From: Anolis sagrei
Lineage: Eukaryota; Chordata; Lepidosauria; Squamata; Anolidae
Assembly: GCF_037176765.1 (NCBI RefSeq)
Contig: NC_090023.1
Coordinates: 216,688,506-216,752,505 of the forward strand
DNA: 64,000 nucleotides
Reading direction: 5' to 3'
Shown in pieces: positions 32,845 to 45,100 of this stretch. The number at the start of each line of letters is the position of its first letter. Position 1 is the stretch's first letter. The notes under the pieces are model-generated. The model saw only the letters and a program-made list of their open reading frames with translations, made no database searches and was not told the origin of the DNA. The position numbers and the translations under genes are program-made.

Positions 32845-33010
32845 GCCGGCGCCGAAAGAGCGAGGAGGGGCCCGGAAAGGGCTTAAGCCGCCTCCCGGTC
32901 GGGTTTACGCCCGCCCTAAACGCCCACTCTTGGGAGGTCCTGGCTTGGAGGAAGGAGGAGGCACCGCTTCCCCAATAGGAAACGCTGGGGAGGGTTGGGA
33001 GAGGATCCTC
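32845..33010 (-). promoter_or_regulatory. NPM3: NPM3 5' UTR and core promoter, GC-rich and TATA-less
   Basis: Seen immediately upstream of the NPM3 ATG: CpG-rich sequence with a GC box (GGGCGGGCG on the minus strand near 32910) and an inverted CCAAT box (TATTGG, minus strand near 32972). No TATA box. A pyrimidine stretch CTCTTTC ends about 10 bases before the ATG and could be a 5' TOP-like start, as in NPM1; that is inference. A Penelope-like tail begins about 200 bases upstream, so the proximal promoter is short. Confidence 0.6.
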
Positions 33011-33040
33011 AAACCCTCCCCAAGCTTTTCCAACTTGAAT

Positions 33041-34115
33041 GTATTGTCGAAGGCAATACATAACCGGAATCACTGGGTTGTTGAAGGTTTTTCGGGCTAT
33101 ATGGCCATGTTCTGGAAGCATTCTCTCCTGACGTTTCGCCTGCCCCTATGGCAGGCCATCAAATGCTAATCAAGGTGGCCAATTGAAACATTCCCACCTA
33201 GCTCCAACAGGCAAGAGTTCTTTCTCCCATCTTGGACAGATATATAAACCCTATTTTCCTAGTTTCCAACAGACCTCGCAACCTCTGAGGATGCTTGCCA
33301 TAGATGCAGGCAAAACATCAGGAGAGAATGCTTCTATAACAGTGTTTCTCAACCTTCTTAATGCCATAACCCCATAATACAGTTCCTCATGTTGTGGTGA
33401 TCCCCAACCATGCAATTATTTTCGTGGCTGCTTCATAACGGTAATTTTGCTACTGTTAGGAATCGGAATGTAAAAATCTGATATGCAGGATGCATTTTTA
33501 TTCACTGGACCAAATTTGGCACAAATACCCAATACGCCCAAATTTGAATACTTGTGGGCTGGGGGGGGGGGGTGTTGATTTTGTCATTTGGGAGTTGTAG
33601 TTGCTGGGATTTATAGTTCACCTACAATCAAAAAACTCCAATGATGGAATTGAACCAAACATGGCACACTGAACTCCCATGACCCACAGAAAATAGTGGA
33701 AGGGTTTGGTGGGCATTGACCTTGAGTTCTGGAGTTGTAGTTCACCGACATCCAGAGAGGACTGTGGACTCAAACAATAATGGCTCTGGACCAAACTTGG
33801 CATGAATACTCAATATGCCCAAATATGAACACTGGTGAAGTTTGGGGAAAACAGACCTTGAGATTTGGGAGTCGTAATCCTGAGATTTCTAGTTCACGTA
33901 CAATCAAAGAGCACTCTGAATCCCACTAATGATACAATTGGGCCAAACTTCCCACACAAGACCCCCATGGCCAACAGAAAATACTGTTTTTCAATGGTCC
34001 TTGGGTACCCCTCTTGACACCCCCTTGCGACCCCTCCAGGGGTCCCGACCCCCAGGTTGAGAAACACTGTTCTAGAACATGGCCATATAGCCAAACAAAC
34101 CTACAACAACCTATT
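33041..34115 (-). mobile_element. Penelope-like 3' segment interrupted by a hAT
   Basis: 33041-33339 (GTCGAAGGCAATACATAACC, TATATGGCCATGTTCTGGAA) and 34070-34115 (AACATGGCCATATAGCCAAA) are the two parts of one Penelope-like tail with inverted terminal blocks. The hAT at 33340-34069 separates them. Confidence 0.7.
33340..34069 (-). mobile_element. OC1/URR1-like hAT transposon, copy 5, nested
   Basis: CAGTGTTTCTCAACC to GGTTGAGAAACACTG, flanked by TTCTATAA and TTCTAGAA (7 of 8). It has inserted into a Penelope-like tail, whose uninterrupted version elsewhere lacks the gap. 730 bases. Confidence 0.92.
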
Positions 34116-34159
34116 TTCCAAGTTGCGTAAGAGAATCTGAAAAGAAACATGCATTGGGC

Positions 34160-34330
34160 AAAGGGTCTAGGGATGCATAGAAAGGGTGAAATTAATGCAG
34201 CTTGACACCATTTTAACTGCTGTGGGATGCTGAGAGTTGTAGTTTGGTGAGGCACCCGCACTCTTTAGCAGAGAAGGTGAAAGCTTGTGAAACTACAAGT
34301 CCTAGGAGTCCTTTGCTTTTATTTTCCCAG
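34160..34330. repeat. MITE-like repeat
   Basis: ATTAATGCAGCTTGACACC, GAGAGTTGTAGTTTGGTGAG, GGCACCCGCACTCTTTAGCA; shares blocks with 35150-35260 and 6165-6365. Confidence 0.5.
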
Positions 34331-34492
34331 CCAAAGTAGCAAAACAAGCTGATTGCCCTAGAAGGGCTCCAAGATAAGTAAGTTTGGGCAGAGCGGGGGC
34401 TGGGCAAGGGAGAACAAGGTATAGGATTTGTTAAGTGGGTGGTATTAGCTTCCCTTAGACAAGGATGCTGGAGCATGCAAAATCATTTGGTG

Positions 34493-34760
34493 GTTTTTTT
34501 GTTGTGTCAGGAGCAATTTGAGAAACTGCAAGTTGCTTCTGGTGTGACAGAATTGGCCGTCTGCAAGGATGTTGTCCAGGGGATGCCTGGATGATTTGAT
34601 GTTTTTTATCATCCTTGTGGGAAGCTTCTCTCATGTCCCCGCATGGGGAGCTGGAGCTGATAGAGGGAGTTCATCCGCCTCTCCCCGGATTCGAACCTGC
34701 AACCTGTTGGTCTTCTGTCCTGCTAGCACAGGGGTTTAACCCACTGTGCCACCGGGGGCT
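34493..34760 (-). repeat. Sauria-type SINE
   Basis: On the plus strand GTGTCAGGAGCAATTTGAGA to CCACTGTGCCACCGGGGGCT: the complement of the family tail and tRNA head. Confidence 0.85.
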
Positions 34761-35149
34761 CATTTGGTGGGTATGTTAACAGAAAAATGCGAAGTAGGAA
34801 GCTCATTGGTTGAGCCATGCCCCAAGAGGCTAGCTGAGCCTGGGAGTTTTGGCAAGTTACATGTTTAAGTTTTTCTGTGCAGGAGCTTGCCAAGTTTTGA
34901 ATTTTTGCTTCTGAAATGTGTGATTCACAGGCTGACCATGCGGGGAAACCATTTGAATCTTATTGGACATTGTGAGTCAATACAACTGTTCACATGACTG
35001 TATATATGTTGGTCTGCATAAAAGTAAACACATTCTTTACTGATCATCCGTGTGCAATATCTTTTCTCTAGCAAGACTGTGTAGATTGGTAAATGTGAAC
35101 CACACGTGATTTCCATTCCGCCACAAAGGAGGCCTGTGGCATCTCTCTG

Positions 35150-35260
35150 GGTTCAGTTTGAAACTAATGCAGTTTGAAACTATTTTGAGTGCTCTGACTT
35201 AGTGCTATGGAATTGTGGGAGTTGCAGTTTGGTGAGGCACCAGTACCCTGTGATATTAGG
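35150..35260. repeat. MITE-like repeat fragment
   Basis: AACTAATGCAGTTTGAAACT and GTGGGAGTTGCAGTTTGGTG, as at 34160. Confidence 0.45.
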
Positions 35261-35576
35261 AATAGCTCCTCCCCCTTTTACACAAAATGGAATGAATAAG
35301 GAATAGGTGCTCTCCTCTTTAATATGTTAGGCTGCAGTAGGTAATGGGGTCCACAGTCCAAAATCAGGGGGGACATCCATTTTCTTATCTGCAAAGCAGG
35401 TTGCTTAAGACATCATATTGTCAGATAAGGCAGGGCTTTCTTAACTACAGTATCTGTGTACCTGCATTTCCCTTACCCCCATTTTTCCTTTCTTTTCTTA
35501 AAAAATACCCAACAGCTGATGGCTAGAGACTGAGGCCCATCTATGGCCCACCTCTCTAAATAGCCTTTACCACAGG

Positions 35577-35845
35577 GAGCCCCCGGTGGCGCAGTGGGTT
35601 AAACCCCTGTGCCAGCAAGACTGAAGACTGACAGGTTGCAGGTTCGAATCCGGGGAGAGGTGGATGAGCTCCCTCTACCAGCTCCAGCTCCTCATGCAGG
35701 GACATGAGAGAAGCCTCCCACAAGGATGAAAAAATATCAAAACATCCGGGCGTCCCCTCGGCAACCTCCTCACAGACAGCCAATTCTCTCACACCAGAAG
35801 CAATTTGCAATTTCTCAAGTCGCTCCTGACATGACAAAAACGAAA
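35577..35845 (+). repeat. Sauria-type SINE, best-preserved copy
   Basis: GGAGCCCCCGGTGGCGCAGT (A-box region), GGTTCGAATCC (B box), GGGACATGAGAGAAGCCTCC, tail TTTCTCAAGTCGCTCCTGAC then A-rich end. It has intact pol III A and B boxes, so probably the youngest copy here. Confidence 0.88.
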
Positions 35846-35854
35846 AAAACCCAC

Positions 35855-35990
35855 AGGCCTACACAGCCTGTGGCCCTCCAGGTGTTTTGAACTTCAGCTC
35901 CTAGAATTCCTGATCATTGGACAAGATGGCTAGGGCTTCAGGAAGTTGGAGCCTCAAAACCAGAAGCCCAGAGTGTGCAAGCCTGCTCTC
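35855..35990. repeat. MITE-like repeat
   Basis: GGCCCTCCAGGTGTTTTGAA and GCTCCTAGAATTCCTGATCA; same family as 28858 and 29937. Confidence 0.5.
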
Positions 35991-35999
35991 CTGGTTACA

Positions 36000-37615
36000 T
36001 GATAGTTTTCATTCAGTTTTAAGATATATAGTGTACATTAATCTCAACAGCTTGCAATGGAAGATAATGTAATTCATCCAAAATAGTATAAATTCTGGTT
36101 GTGTGTTCAGATGACAAGACTTGATCAAACTTTAGGAGCTGTGTGGATCAACACAGCGGTTGCAAATGGATACTCCATTAATTTCTTGGCTTACTGTCTG
36201 TTATGAACAACCCCATCTCTGATTGCAACCATCTGTTTAGGCCATCAAGACTACTTCTAAAAATTATGAACATAAGGTAAAAGATTTCTCCTCACCTGTC
36301 ATAGCCTACAAGGCATTCTGGATCCTTTCCTCTTGCTTCCTTGGAAGGCTATCGACACCAGGCACCACAAACCTTATTTTCCTGTAGAGATGAGGCTTCT
36401 TATAGTAATCCATATGAAAGTTTTAACAACTCATCAAGCCCAGTGGCACAGCTTAACACAGCTCACCAAAATATCAGGTGGCCTCCCACAGAAAGGTTGC
36501 TTTTGGTGAGACCTGGTCGATTTCCCAGCTGTGGGCAAAGGCAGGGGGTGGCTTTCTGCATGTCAAATTTGTAGTATTTTATTTCTGTGCAGTAAAAACG
36601 AATGGGTTATTATCCCAGTGGGAAACTGATGAGTTTTCCTGGTAGCTGCTTTCTGCTGTCAGATGTTAAACGATGGAACTCACAAAGTGCTGGGGATGGA
36701 GCAATCCCAAAGCTACCCCAGACAGCAGACATCCTACCTCTTTTCAGCGAGGCAGTTTCCTTCCTGTTCTGTCAGATAAAACGTCTCAAAGAGTTTTGAA
36801 GACCAAAGCATTGGGGTTTTCCACCTCCAGATAATCTGCATAGCATGCTTGTTCTATTCCATCTTGAACCCATATTCCATCAGGCTGCAAAGATAACAAC
36901 TTCTGCATCAAATATGGGCATTAGGTAATATCTCAAACAGTGGTGTCATCATTCTCCAAGTGAAATATGATCCACTATATTATATCCACCACATGGGTGG
37001 TAATATGTAGATTAACTAAAAGCAAACAGGGGAAATGGTCTGAATGTATTAAAAACGGGAGTAAACTTTTAATCTCAGGTAGCTCCACCTCTCTCTTTCA
37101 GTCTAGCCTGGCTTGTCCCTTTTTTATTCAAGAGATTTCTCCCACTGACATCTGGAATAGTTATATCTAGTAAATCACCTCTTTTCCAAACATCATCATT
37201 CTACTTTGAAAGTGATGGGGGAAGATACAGCAGAACAGTCGTATTACATTTCCATATCATTTCACTCAAGGATATTTGACTGCTTCCCACTAATATCCCT
37301 GCACTGCTTTCTGACAGGCTATCCCTTTCATATAATAGTACATATTCTTTTGACCGCAAACTAAACCAGATTTTCAAGAAGCCTGTTTTTTAATTTTTGA
37401 ATACATGCCACAATAAACTACAGTTCCCTTGCTGCTCAGTAAGAGATAATATCATGAATTATTCCCCAAATGCAAGAAAGAAATGTGAAACTTTTTCAGC
37501 AGACTATTCCAGAACCACTTGCCTAAAACTTATTTTTGGCTTTTAAAAAAATTATACTTTCAAATATGACTTTGAGAGGTGATGTAAGACCCATGGGTGC
37601 ACATATGCTTTGTAG
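36000..37615. other. NPM3-OGA intergenic stretch without recognised genes
   Basis: Unique-looking, moderately AT-rich. Short open frames exist (for example about 36341-36574 on the plus strand) but show no recognisable domain. Could hold regulatory DNA; nothing specific seen. Confidence 0.4.
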
Positions 37616-37619
37616 CCAA

Positions 37620-37950
37620 AGTAACTATGTAAAGGTAAAGGTTTCCCCTGACATTAAGTCTAGTCATGTCAGACTCGGGGGGGGGGGGGGGTAGTGCTCA
37701 TCCCCATTTCTAATCCAAAGAGCCGGCATTGTCCATAGACGCCTCCAAGGTAATGTGGCCAGCATGACTGAATGGAGGGCCGCTACCTTCCCACCAAGGC
37801 AGTACCTATTGATTTACTCACATTTGCCTGTTTTTGAACTGCAAGGTTGGCAAAAGCTGAGGCTAGCAGGAGGAGCTCACCCCACTCCCACCCACCTTTC
37901 GGTCAGCAAGTTCAACAGCTCAGTGGTTTAACCCACTGCACCACCTATGT
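37620..37950 (-). repeat. ACA-type SINE
   Basis: Plus strand GGTAAAGGTTTCCCCTGACA to GTTTAACCCACTGCACCACC, as the copy at 99-419; a 15-base G run lies inside at 37677-37691. Confidence 0.8.
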
Positions 37951-38270
37951 AAACCCTTTTAGTAACTTAGGCTTTCAACAATTTCTCAAGCTGGTGTGAG
38001 GAACCATCTCTTTTTTTTATCTGCCAGGAAGCAGTATGTATTTATGGCTACTGACTCCAGCCACTTCTTTCCTGGAAACGTGCATAAACTAGCAATGGTT
38101 CACAAGCCACTCTTTTGAGCAGCATTGGTTTTGAGTATTGCTACCATTCCACAATTAGGCAGGATGTACACATCTGAAGAACAGGCAAATTGCAGTTCTC
38201 TTCAAAATCTCTCAACCCAAGTCTACACTTGCACGAGTAATACAACAGGACATGTTAATAACCTTTAAAC

Positions 38271-38627
38271 CAGGGGTCCTCAAACTAAGGCCCGAGGGCC
38301 GGATATGGCCCTCCAAGGTCATTTACCTGGCCCTTGGTCAGGGTCAACCTAAGTCTGAAATGACTTGAAAGCACACAACAACAACAACCTTATCTCATCA
38401 GCCAAAAGCAGGCCCACACTTTCCATTGAAATCCTAATAAGTTTATATTTGTTAAAATTGTTCTTCATTTTAGTTATTGTATTGTTTTTAAGCGTTTTTT
38501 GCACTACAAATAAGATATGTGCAGTGTTCATAGGAATTCGTTCATTTTTTTCAAATTATAATCCGGCCCTCCAACAGTTTGAAGGACTGTGACCTGGCCC
38601 TCTGTTTAAAATGTTTGAGGACCCCTG
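38271..38627 (+). mobile_element. hAT MITE with primate-MER-like sequence, copy 1
   Basis: CAGGGGTCCTCAAACTAAGG to GTTTGAGGACCCCTG, flanks CTTTAAAC and TTTTAAAC (7 of 8). Contains TGCACTACAAATAAGATATG and ATTCGTTCATTTTTTTCAAA. About 150 bases beyond the inferred OGA poly(A) site. Confidence 0.9.
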
Positions 38628-38798
38628 TTTTAAACCTTCCTGGGGCTTGTTTATTAAAAGCATGAATTTCAAAATAGCTGACTAGTCAAGGGACAATGAA
38701 AGCACAGTCCAAGTGTGGCCAAATCCAACCCACTTGCCACATTAGGACAAAGGCACTCTCAAAAGTAATACACACTCCCCAGGTTCCAAGCTGAAGAC

Positions 38799-38804
38799 TT
38801 TATT
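38799..38804 (-). terminator. OGA: Distal OGA poly(A) signal AATAAA
   Basis: AATAAA on the minus strand; cleavage expected near 38775-38785. The downstream GTGTGT-rich element fits the CstF-binding site. It lies at the boundary between complex sequence and transposon-rich DNA. Confidence 0.55.
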
Positions 38805-39537
38805 TAAGATAAGGAACATGGGATAAAAAAAATATAAAGAGGAAGATCAGACAAACAACAAAAAGGAACAAACCAGATTGGCTTTCACATAACCTAACAA
38901 TAGGTCAACTCACATGTGATTAGCAGTGGTCCCTGATGGTGTTCAGGAAATGGCAGTTTTCTCTATAGAACAGATCTCAATATAAACCTTGTGAAAAAGA
39001 TGAGATTTGACACGCAACAGCTAGGGAGGTGTGCAACTGGCATTCTTAGGATAAAGAGGACCTTCATGTCAAATAGTTCCTTGTGAGGAGCAGCCCTATT
39101 GGGGAATTAAGCCACTCCAACAAGCAAACAGTGGCCTCTTAAATGGAAAGGTTCCCAAGCTTTCTTCATAAACATGTCTCCATGCTGATCAGTTACTTTG
39201 ACACAATAAACTACAGCAAACCAGTGTTACAGAGGTGCTATGTACTGGCATTCATCATGCCCTTTACTGCTTTATAACTGCAATAAAAGGGTTGTTTTGA
39301 AAAGGGCATCAGAAGCTCAAGAGCCCTTGACCGCACTGACTCATGTGTCATTTTTCTCAGTGTGTACATGGAAATATGAGCATGCTATCATTAGTCCCAC
39401 AAATAAATACAGCTATCACTGATTGTATTCTTCATGCCCTTATATATGCTATTCTCATTCTAGAGTGGGCTGAAGATAGAAGGAACACAAACTGAACAAC
39501 TTAGCAGAAAGATTTTTTTTAAAAAAAACATGTCTAG

Positions 39538-39543
39538 TTTATT
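39538..39543 (-). terminator. OGA: Alternative proximal OGA poly(A) signal AATAAA
   Basis: AATAAA on the minus strand followed within 12 bases by TGTTTTTTTT. Use of this site would shorten the 3' UTR by about 740 bases. Confidence 0.4.
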
Positions 39544-42049
39544 ACAGGAGGTTAAAATATGCATTGTGAGCTTTCAGACACTACAATAATCTACACTCAG
39601 GATAAACTTTCTGGCATTAGAGTAAGCTTCAATAAACTTCAGGATCCTATTTAACTCTCCTGTCTACTTCTCCCTTCCTTCAAAATAGTCTGCAGCAGAG
39701 AACTACTACTCTAGCTTTATAAGCTTTTAATTGGGTTAAAACTTTTTATTTCTGGATATGTTTTGTGTTTTCTAGATATAAACATAAATTTGATCATCTT
39801 CAAAACAAGCTTCTACAGCCCAAAAATCCACATTAATTTGGTTTCATGGTCAATATAGCTAGCCTTGCTTTTATATGTACTTCCTTTGAATTCATGAATA
39901 CATATACAGAACAGCACATTTACACTTAATAGACAATGGACACTGTTCAGAAGCGTATTTGCTATACCTTAGGGCCAAGCTACTCACCTCTGCCACATAA
40001 TCAGTAGACTGCTCTAAAGCACAGCAGGAAGCTTCTCCACCCACTTTCCTCATTTTGCAACATTATACAGAGACATGTCTTTACATTCACTTTGCAATTT
40101 ATTCTATTTCTCACATGGTCTCCAAAAACAATTTTACACAGTCTTTTGTTCTGCTACAGATACAGTAGGTCTAAAGACAGTCATGAAAGTGATATTCCAA
40201 TTGTATGCAATGAAACATGATAGCCTTGAAAGCTGTGTCAATGTCTCACTTTACAACCTCAGAGCAAGGGACTGACCCATATTTTCCAGACTATCACACA
40301 ACTAACTTAAAACAGTGATAATTATATAAGAGTTCAGCTTAACAGTAGAAAAATCAAGATCTCTCTCCCTCCCCCAATGTATAATGCCGTATATACACTT
40401 TTTATTTCTTTCTGACATCCAATTAAAACAAAATGAAGTGTCCAAGCGCTCTGTATGTATGCAAAGCCAGAACAGACTCAACACAGTCACCTTGGGATTA
40501 TACATGATCTTTCATCATAGTTCAGTGTCTCAGTCCCCAAGTGAATGTACTTGCTATTTAAATTTACTCTGCTATTAAAACGGGCCGCACAGTGAAAGAA
40601 AATCAACCTATGAGTATAACTATAACCAAGGCCAAACGTCAGCTTCCCAAAGGAGACTGTAAACTGCACTGGCAATAAACTGCCATTTGAAGAAAACAGA
40701 GAAATCTCCTTCCAAGCCTACACAGAGGGAGGAGTTAAAAGAAATCCATTCAACTTCCATCCTTTTAAAAAGAAGTATTTTGAAAGGAAGCAAATACAGT
40801 TGATACAGCAGATGAAAGAAATGAGGTGTGACGTTGGCTGATTATCTTGTAGGAACAAGGCATAAATGGAAAAGTAAAAACTCTTCACCTACCGCCTTAC
40901 TACAATTCCTAGCCATGCAGGTTCCACATGTCAGAGTTTGGTAAGACCGTTACATGTTGGGAACAGGCAGTAATGCTAAAATTAGGCATCTACTTGAATC
41001 ATTCGTAAAATGTGCTTATTTTGTCCACAAAAAGTGTCACAAACATGCATGACTTGAAGACCCTGCTGTAATTTGACTCCCTTGCCACAGGAGAAATGGG
41101 AATGGCAACCGACAGTCCTCCCTTCCTCCTCCCTCCCAGTGCGGCTGGGCAATGGGTTGGTTGTCAGTGGCAATAGTGGTCATCCTGGATTGTCCTCTGA
41201 CCAGTTTTTCCCCAGTAGGAGACAGCATTAATTCCACCTTTTAAAGAATTTATCCTCTAAAGGAACAACCTTTCTAGATCAGCACTCTTTCCCCAAATTG
41301 GGATTTCTAGTGAAAGTAATGAGGCACCACAGAAAAGGCCAGTAGTGAAGTTGGCTTCAGCCTCTGTTTAAACATTATTTAAAAGTGCTGTCTCAAAATG
41401 ATACCACTTTGCTTTGGAAAGCAAAATAATTACAAAACGATTAAACACAAAGTGTCAGCATACAGCAAGTTTATATATATTTACACACTGAAATTTACAC
41501 TTCTGCCACTGAGTGACCTTGCCACAGACAAATGCACAGTTTATCCCTACAAAGCACAAAGCTTAACCAATATCCTTTAGAGGCAATGGCCATTCATTCC
41601 CCCATCAGTAAACATGACAGCCAACAAAGCCCAGAGTTGTCTGCATTCATCTTTTGCTTGTCAGCCAACACAGGCACCCAGTTTCCCTCTGTAAAAGGAA
41701 ATATCTCACATCATGAAAACAAGGGGAATGGAGAACAGCCATTCTGTTGAATACAGAGGTGGATGTACGAACTGCTACCAGTAACTCCTTGGGAATTCAT
41801 GTGGATCTTTTCCCAAGGCTACATCATATGCAGTATTCCTTGGCACATGGCTTAAGACCAGGAAATGAAGATGACCAACATCAGTTTGTGTTTTGAGCAG
41901 CATCTGAGAGAGAGTAATTGGAGATTTTTCATATAATTCCTGTCAGGCCAGCTGACTGCTGCCTTTGCACGGACAGACCATAAAATAAATCTCAGGCTCA
42001 CCACTCTCCAACAGTGATTACAGTATGAAATGTTGACTGACAATCCTCC

Positions 42050-42186
42050 TTACAAGCTCCTTCCAAGGATAACAAAATCTTTCGGAAATCCCTCCATTTT
42101 AGCTATTTCAAAGCATCCCAGCTTGCTATAAAATTCCAGGATTTTTTTATCATCTGGTCTGACTTCACAGAAAGCACCACGAGAAC
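42050..42186 (-). CDS. OGA: OGA exon 16 (C-terminus and stop)
   Basis: Acceptor TTCTTTAG|GT. Encodes [36 protein letters not shown] and FVILGRSL, then TAA at 42052-42050, human 873-916. Asp884 and Tyr891 equivalents are conserved in DDKKILEFY. Human VVILGRSL is FVILGRSL here. Confidence 0.97.
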
Positions 42187-45100
42187 CTAAAGAAGGAAAA
42201 CATTGGAAGAACAAGAAAATGATTAACAGAATAAAGCCGGAGTTTAGCAACTATTGATAGATTATCTCTCATGCAGTCAAGACCCATCGTTTATTTCTGA
42301 CTGAAGGTAAACACCTGGATGATTTTCTGGGTTTTCTTGGACAATCAGAAAATTGAGGCTCCCAGTCAAATATACTGCCAAAGATGCAGTACTTCAAACA
42401 TTACGAAAATCTAAAATTAACTCTTTGCTTTCCTAGGATTCAAAGAAATATTTAAAGCATGTCCCAAAATAATACCCAATAATTTTGCAATGTCTTTTAG
42501 AATTTTTAACTACAGATTTAAAGTGTCAAAACCAGCTCTGAACTTCTCTCTGGGATGTTTGGGAAATATACATGAAGAATTAGTTTCACAGCTTTCTGGA
42601 TTTCCACCACGAGGGGATTCGTCAACCTTCTAAGGCAGTTCAATACACACACAACAGTTCCAAATATATGGCTGAGGCTGCTGTGGAGATCTAGAAGTGC
42701 TGTATTACTGCCCTCGCTATAATCAGCAAAATGGTCAGTATATGACACACTCCCGTATTGAAACTGGCAATTTTCTGTTCTTAATTCAAAAACCTGGTAT
42801 ATTTTATTGCTTATTATTTCTTGATGGACTTCAATTTGAGACTATTGAATATGACAACAAAGTGGCTACTCACAATGCAGCTAAAATGAGTTTGTAACAT
42901 GCAATAGTTCAATTATGTACTAATGTTAAATTTATGTTTACATTTTGATGGGAAACTTTTTAATACCTATAGATCTCCCTTTGTACAAAATTCCAAAGGA
43001 ATTCTCACTGGTCTATCTCTAATTTCTTCCATAATGTTTAGGGGCGAGGACATTGAAGGTGCCTTTTCAAGACTCAGGAAAAGAATGCTATCCAGGATTA
43101 TAATAACTGAGATACTGGTAACAGCTATCAATTAAGGGATCTAACTGCTGAATTCTGGAGCAAATGTTATTTCTGATTTGTTTTTAAAGGTAGGACAACA
43201 TAGAGTGCACTACAATAAAGTACACATCAGTATTTTAAGCTGCACTGCAAACATAGTAAAGAAATATCTCCTAAAGGTATGGATTCATACATTGATACTA
43301 ATCCATATACTTCATATTAGAAGGATTTAAAGTCTATGCAGCTAAAACTATCCTAATTGCCAGGTATGTAGATTGTTGTAGCTGCCCTTAATATCCCATA
43401 GCTGGAGGAGTTAGCAGGAGGCACTTACCATTTGCCTTAAGAGAAGAAAGCAGACAGGCCATCATGCTTTTAGCCACACTTGGATCAGTCACCTTTTTGT
43501 GGATATCAATCTTTATCAGTGATGGGAAATTGGCAAGGAATGTTTCTGGCATAATTTCTTGTTCCTCATGGAAGCTTAGCATGATTTTCTACAATACACA
43601 CAACAAAAATAACCTTTCAACATAAAACCCTGTTCAGTGATTTTTGCTGAAAGCATTTTGTGTACTTGTCAAAGAGGGACTTTTGTATTTATTTATTTAC
43701 AGTATTTATATACTGCCTTTCTCACCCCTGGGGGGACTCAAAGTGGTTACACAGCTAGGGTATACCATTCACGGGACAAGAAATGTAACAAAAAATATTA
43801 CAAATATTACAAATTCTGCTTTTAAGCAAGCAAAAAACCCAAAAAAACCCAAATAAGTAATTTAAAGCACACAGAAAAAATTGATTCTAGATTATTTTTA
43901 GTTTGCACATTGTAAATTTTATATTTACTAGACGGTGGCCTTGACAATGGAAAGAACAAAGTTTCTACAGATATAAAGGCAGCAAGGAGCAGAAGTATGG
44001 ACAAATAACACACATGAGCACGACTAACCTCAGCCTCTGATAACTCCTTATCACTGCTGGGCTTGCTATACTTCTCCTGCATGAAAGGAATCCAGGCAAG
44101 TTTGCATTTCTTTATGAAGGGAGTCACATCAACAGTACCCAGAGCATAGCCACAGATGCCATCTTCATCCTCCAAGACAAAGCAGTAATCTGGGCTGAGA
44201 GACAGCAAACCACCTACCAGCCTGAAGATAAAAGAATGGTCAGATTACAAAACAGAAATCATAAATGTCACATTAGACAATGTACACATTACCTGTAGAA
44301 CTTTGAATGTTTGTTTGTAAGTTGAATATGTTTGTAAGTCGGAACATAAGGGTCTGGAGAACAAGCCGTATGAGCGGCTTAAGGAGCTGGGCATATTTAG
44401 CCTGAAGAAGAGAAGGCTGAGAGGAGATATGATAGCCATGTATAAATATGTGAGAGGAAGCCACAGGGAGGAGGGAGCAAGCTTGTTTTCTGCTTCCCTG
44501 GAGACGCGGAACAATGGCTTCAAACTACAAGAAAGGAGATTCAATCTGAACATGAGGAAGAACTTTCTGACTGTGAGAGCCGTTCAGCAGTGGAACTCTC
44601 TGCCCCAGAGTGTGGTGGAGGCTCCTTCTTTGGAAGCTTTTAAACAGAGGCTGGATGGCCATCTGTCAGGGGTGATTTGAATGCAATATTCCTGCTTCTT
44701 GGCAGGGGGTTGGACTGGGTGGCCAATGAGGTCTCTTCCAACTCTTTGATTCTATGATTCTATAACATATAATACCAATACAATATTTGTATGCTCTGGT
44801 TGGAGGACACTGAGGTCTGTTGCTTTTGCCCAGTTGTTTTCAATACTGTTTTGATCAACAGTAAGAGGGACAATATTACTATATAAGTACTGCATATATT
44901 GAGCATACATACTTGTCTCCAATTAGGTCTGGCTGGCTATGGAAAGGCTGATCAGTTCCATCATCATACATTTCTCTGCAAATCTTGTAGACAGATTCCT
45001 AAGGACATGAAGAAAAAAGACAATGTATAATTTTCCCCAATACAGGCAGTCTCCAAGTAACAAAAAGCCTACTTTCTGTATGTTTGTTTTTAAGTTGAAT

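Larger units (their letters stand above)
38780..42049 (-). other. OGA: OGA 3' UTR (probable, about 3.3 kb)
   Basis: The stretch downstream of the OGA stop is free of recognisable repeats for 3.3 kb, unlike the flanks. It ends at a good poly(A) signal (38804-38799) followed by a GT-rich element (GGGGAGTGTGTATT on the minus strand). A hAT insertion lies just beyond. An upstream AATAAA at 39543-39538 could give a shorter UTR. Confidence 0.6.

Noticed and set aside
35577-35660. tRNA-like A and B boxes suggesting a tRNA gene
   Set aside because: These are the heads of Sauria-type and ACA-type SINEs; the sequence continues into the SINE body and tail and does not fold as a complete tRNA.
36341-36574. 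77-codon open frame between NPM3 and OGA
   Set aside because: No recognised motif, no promoter or splice evidence; treated as chance or a decayed repeat.
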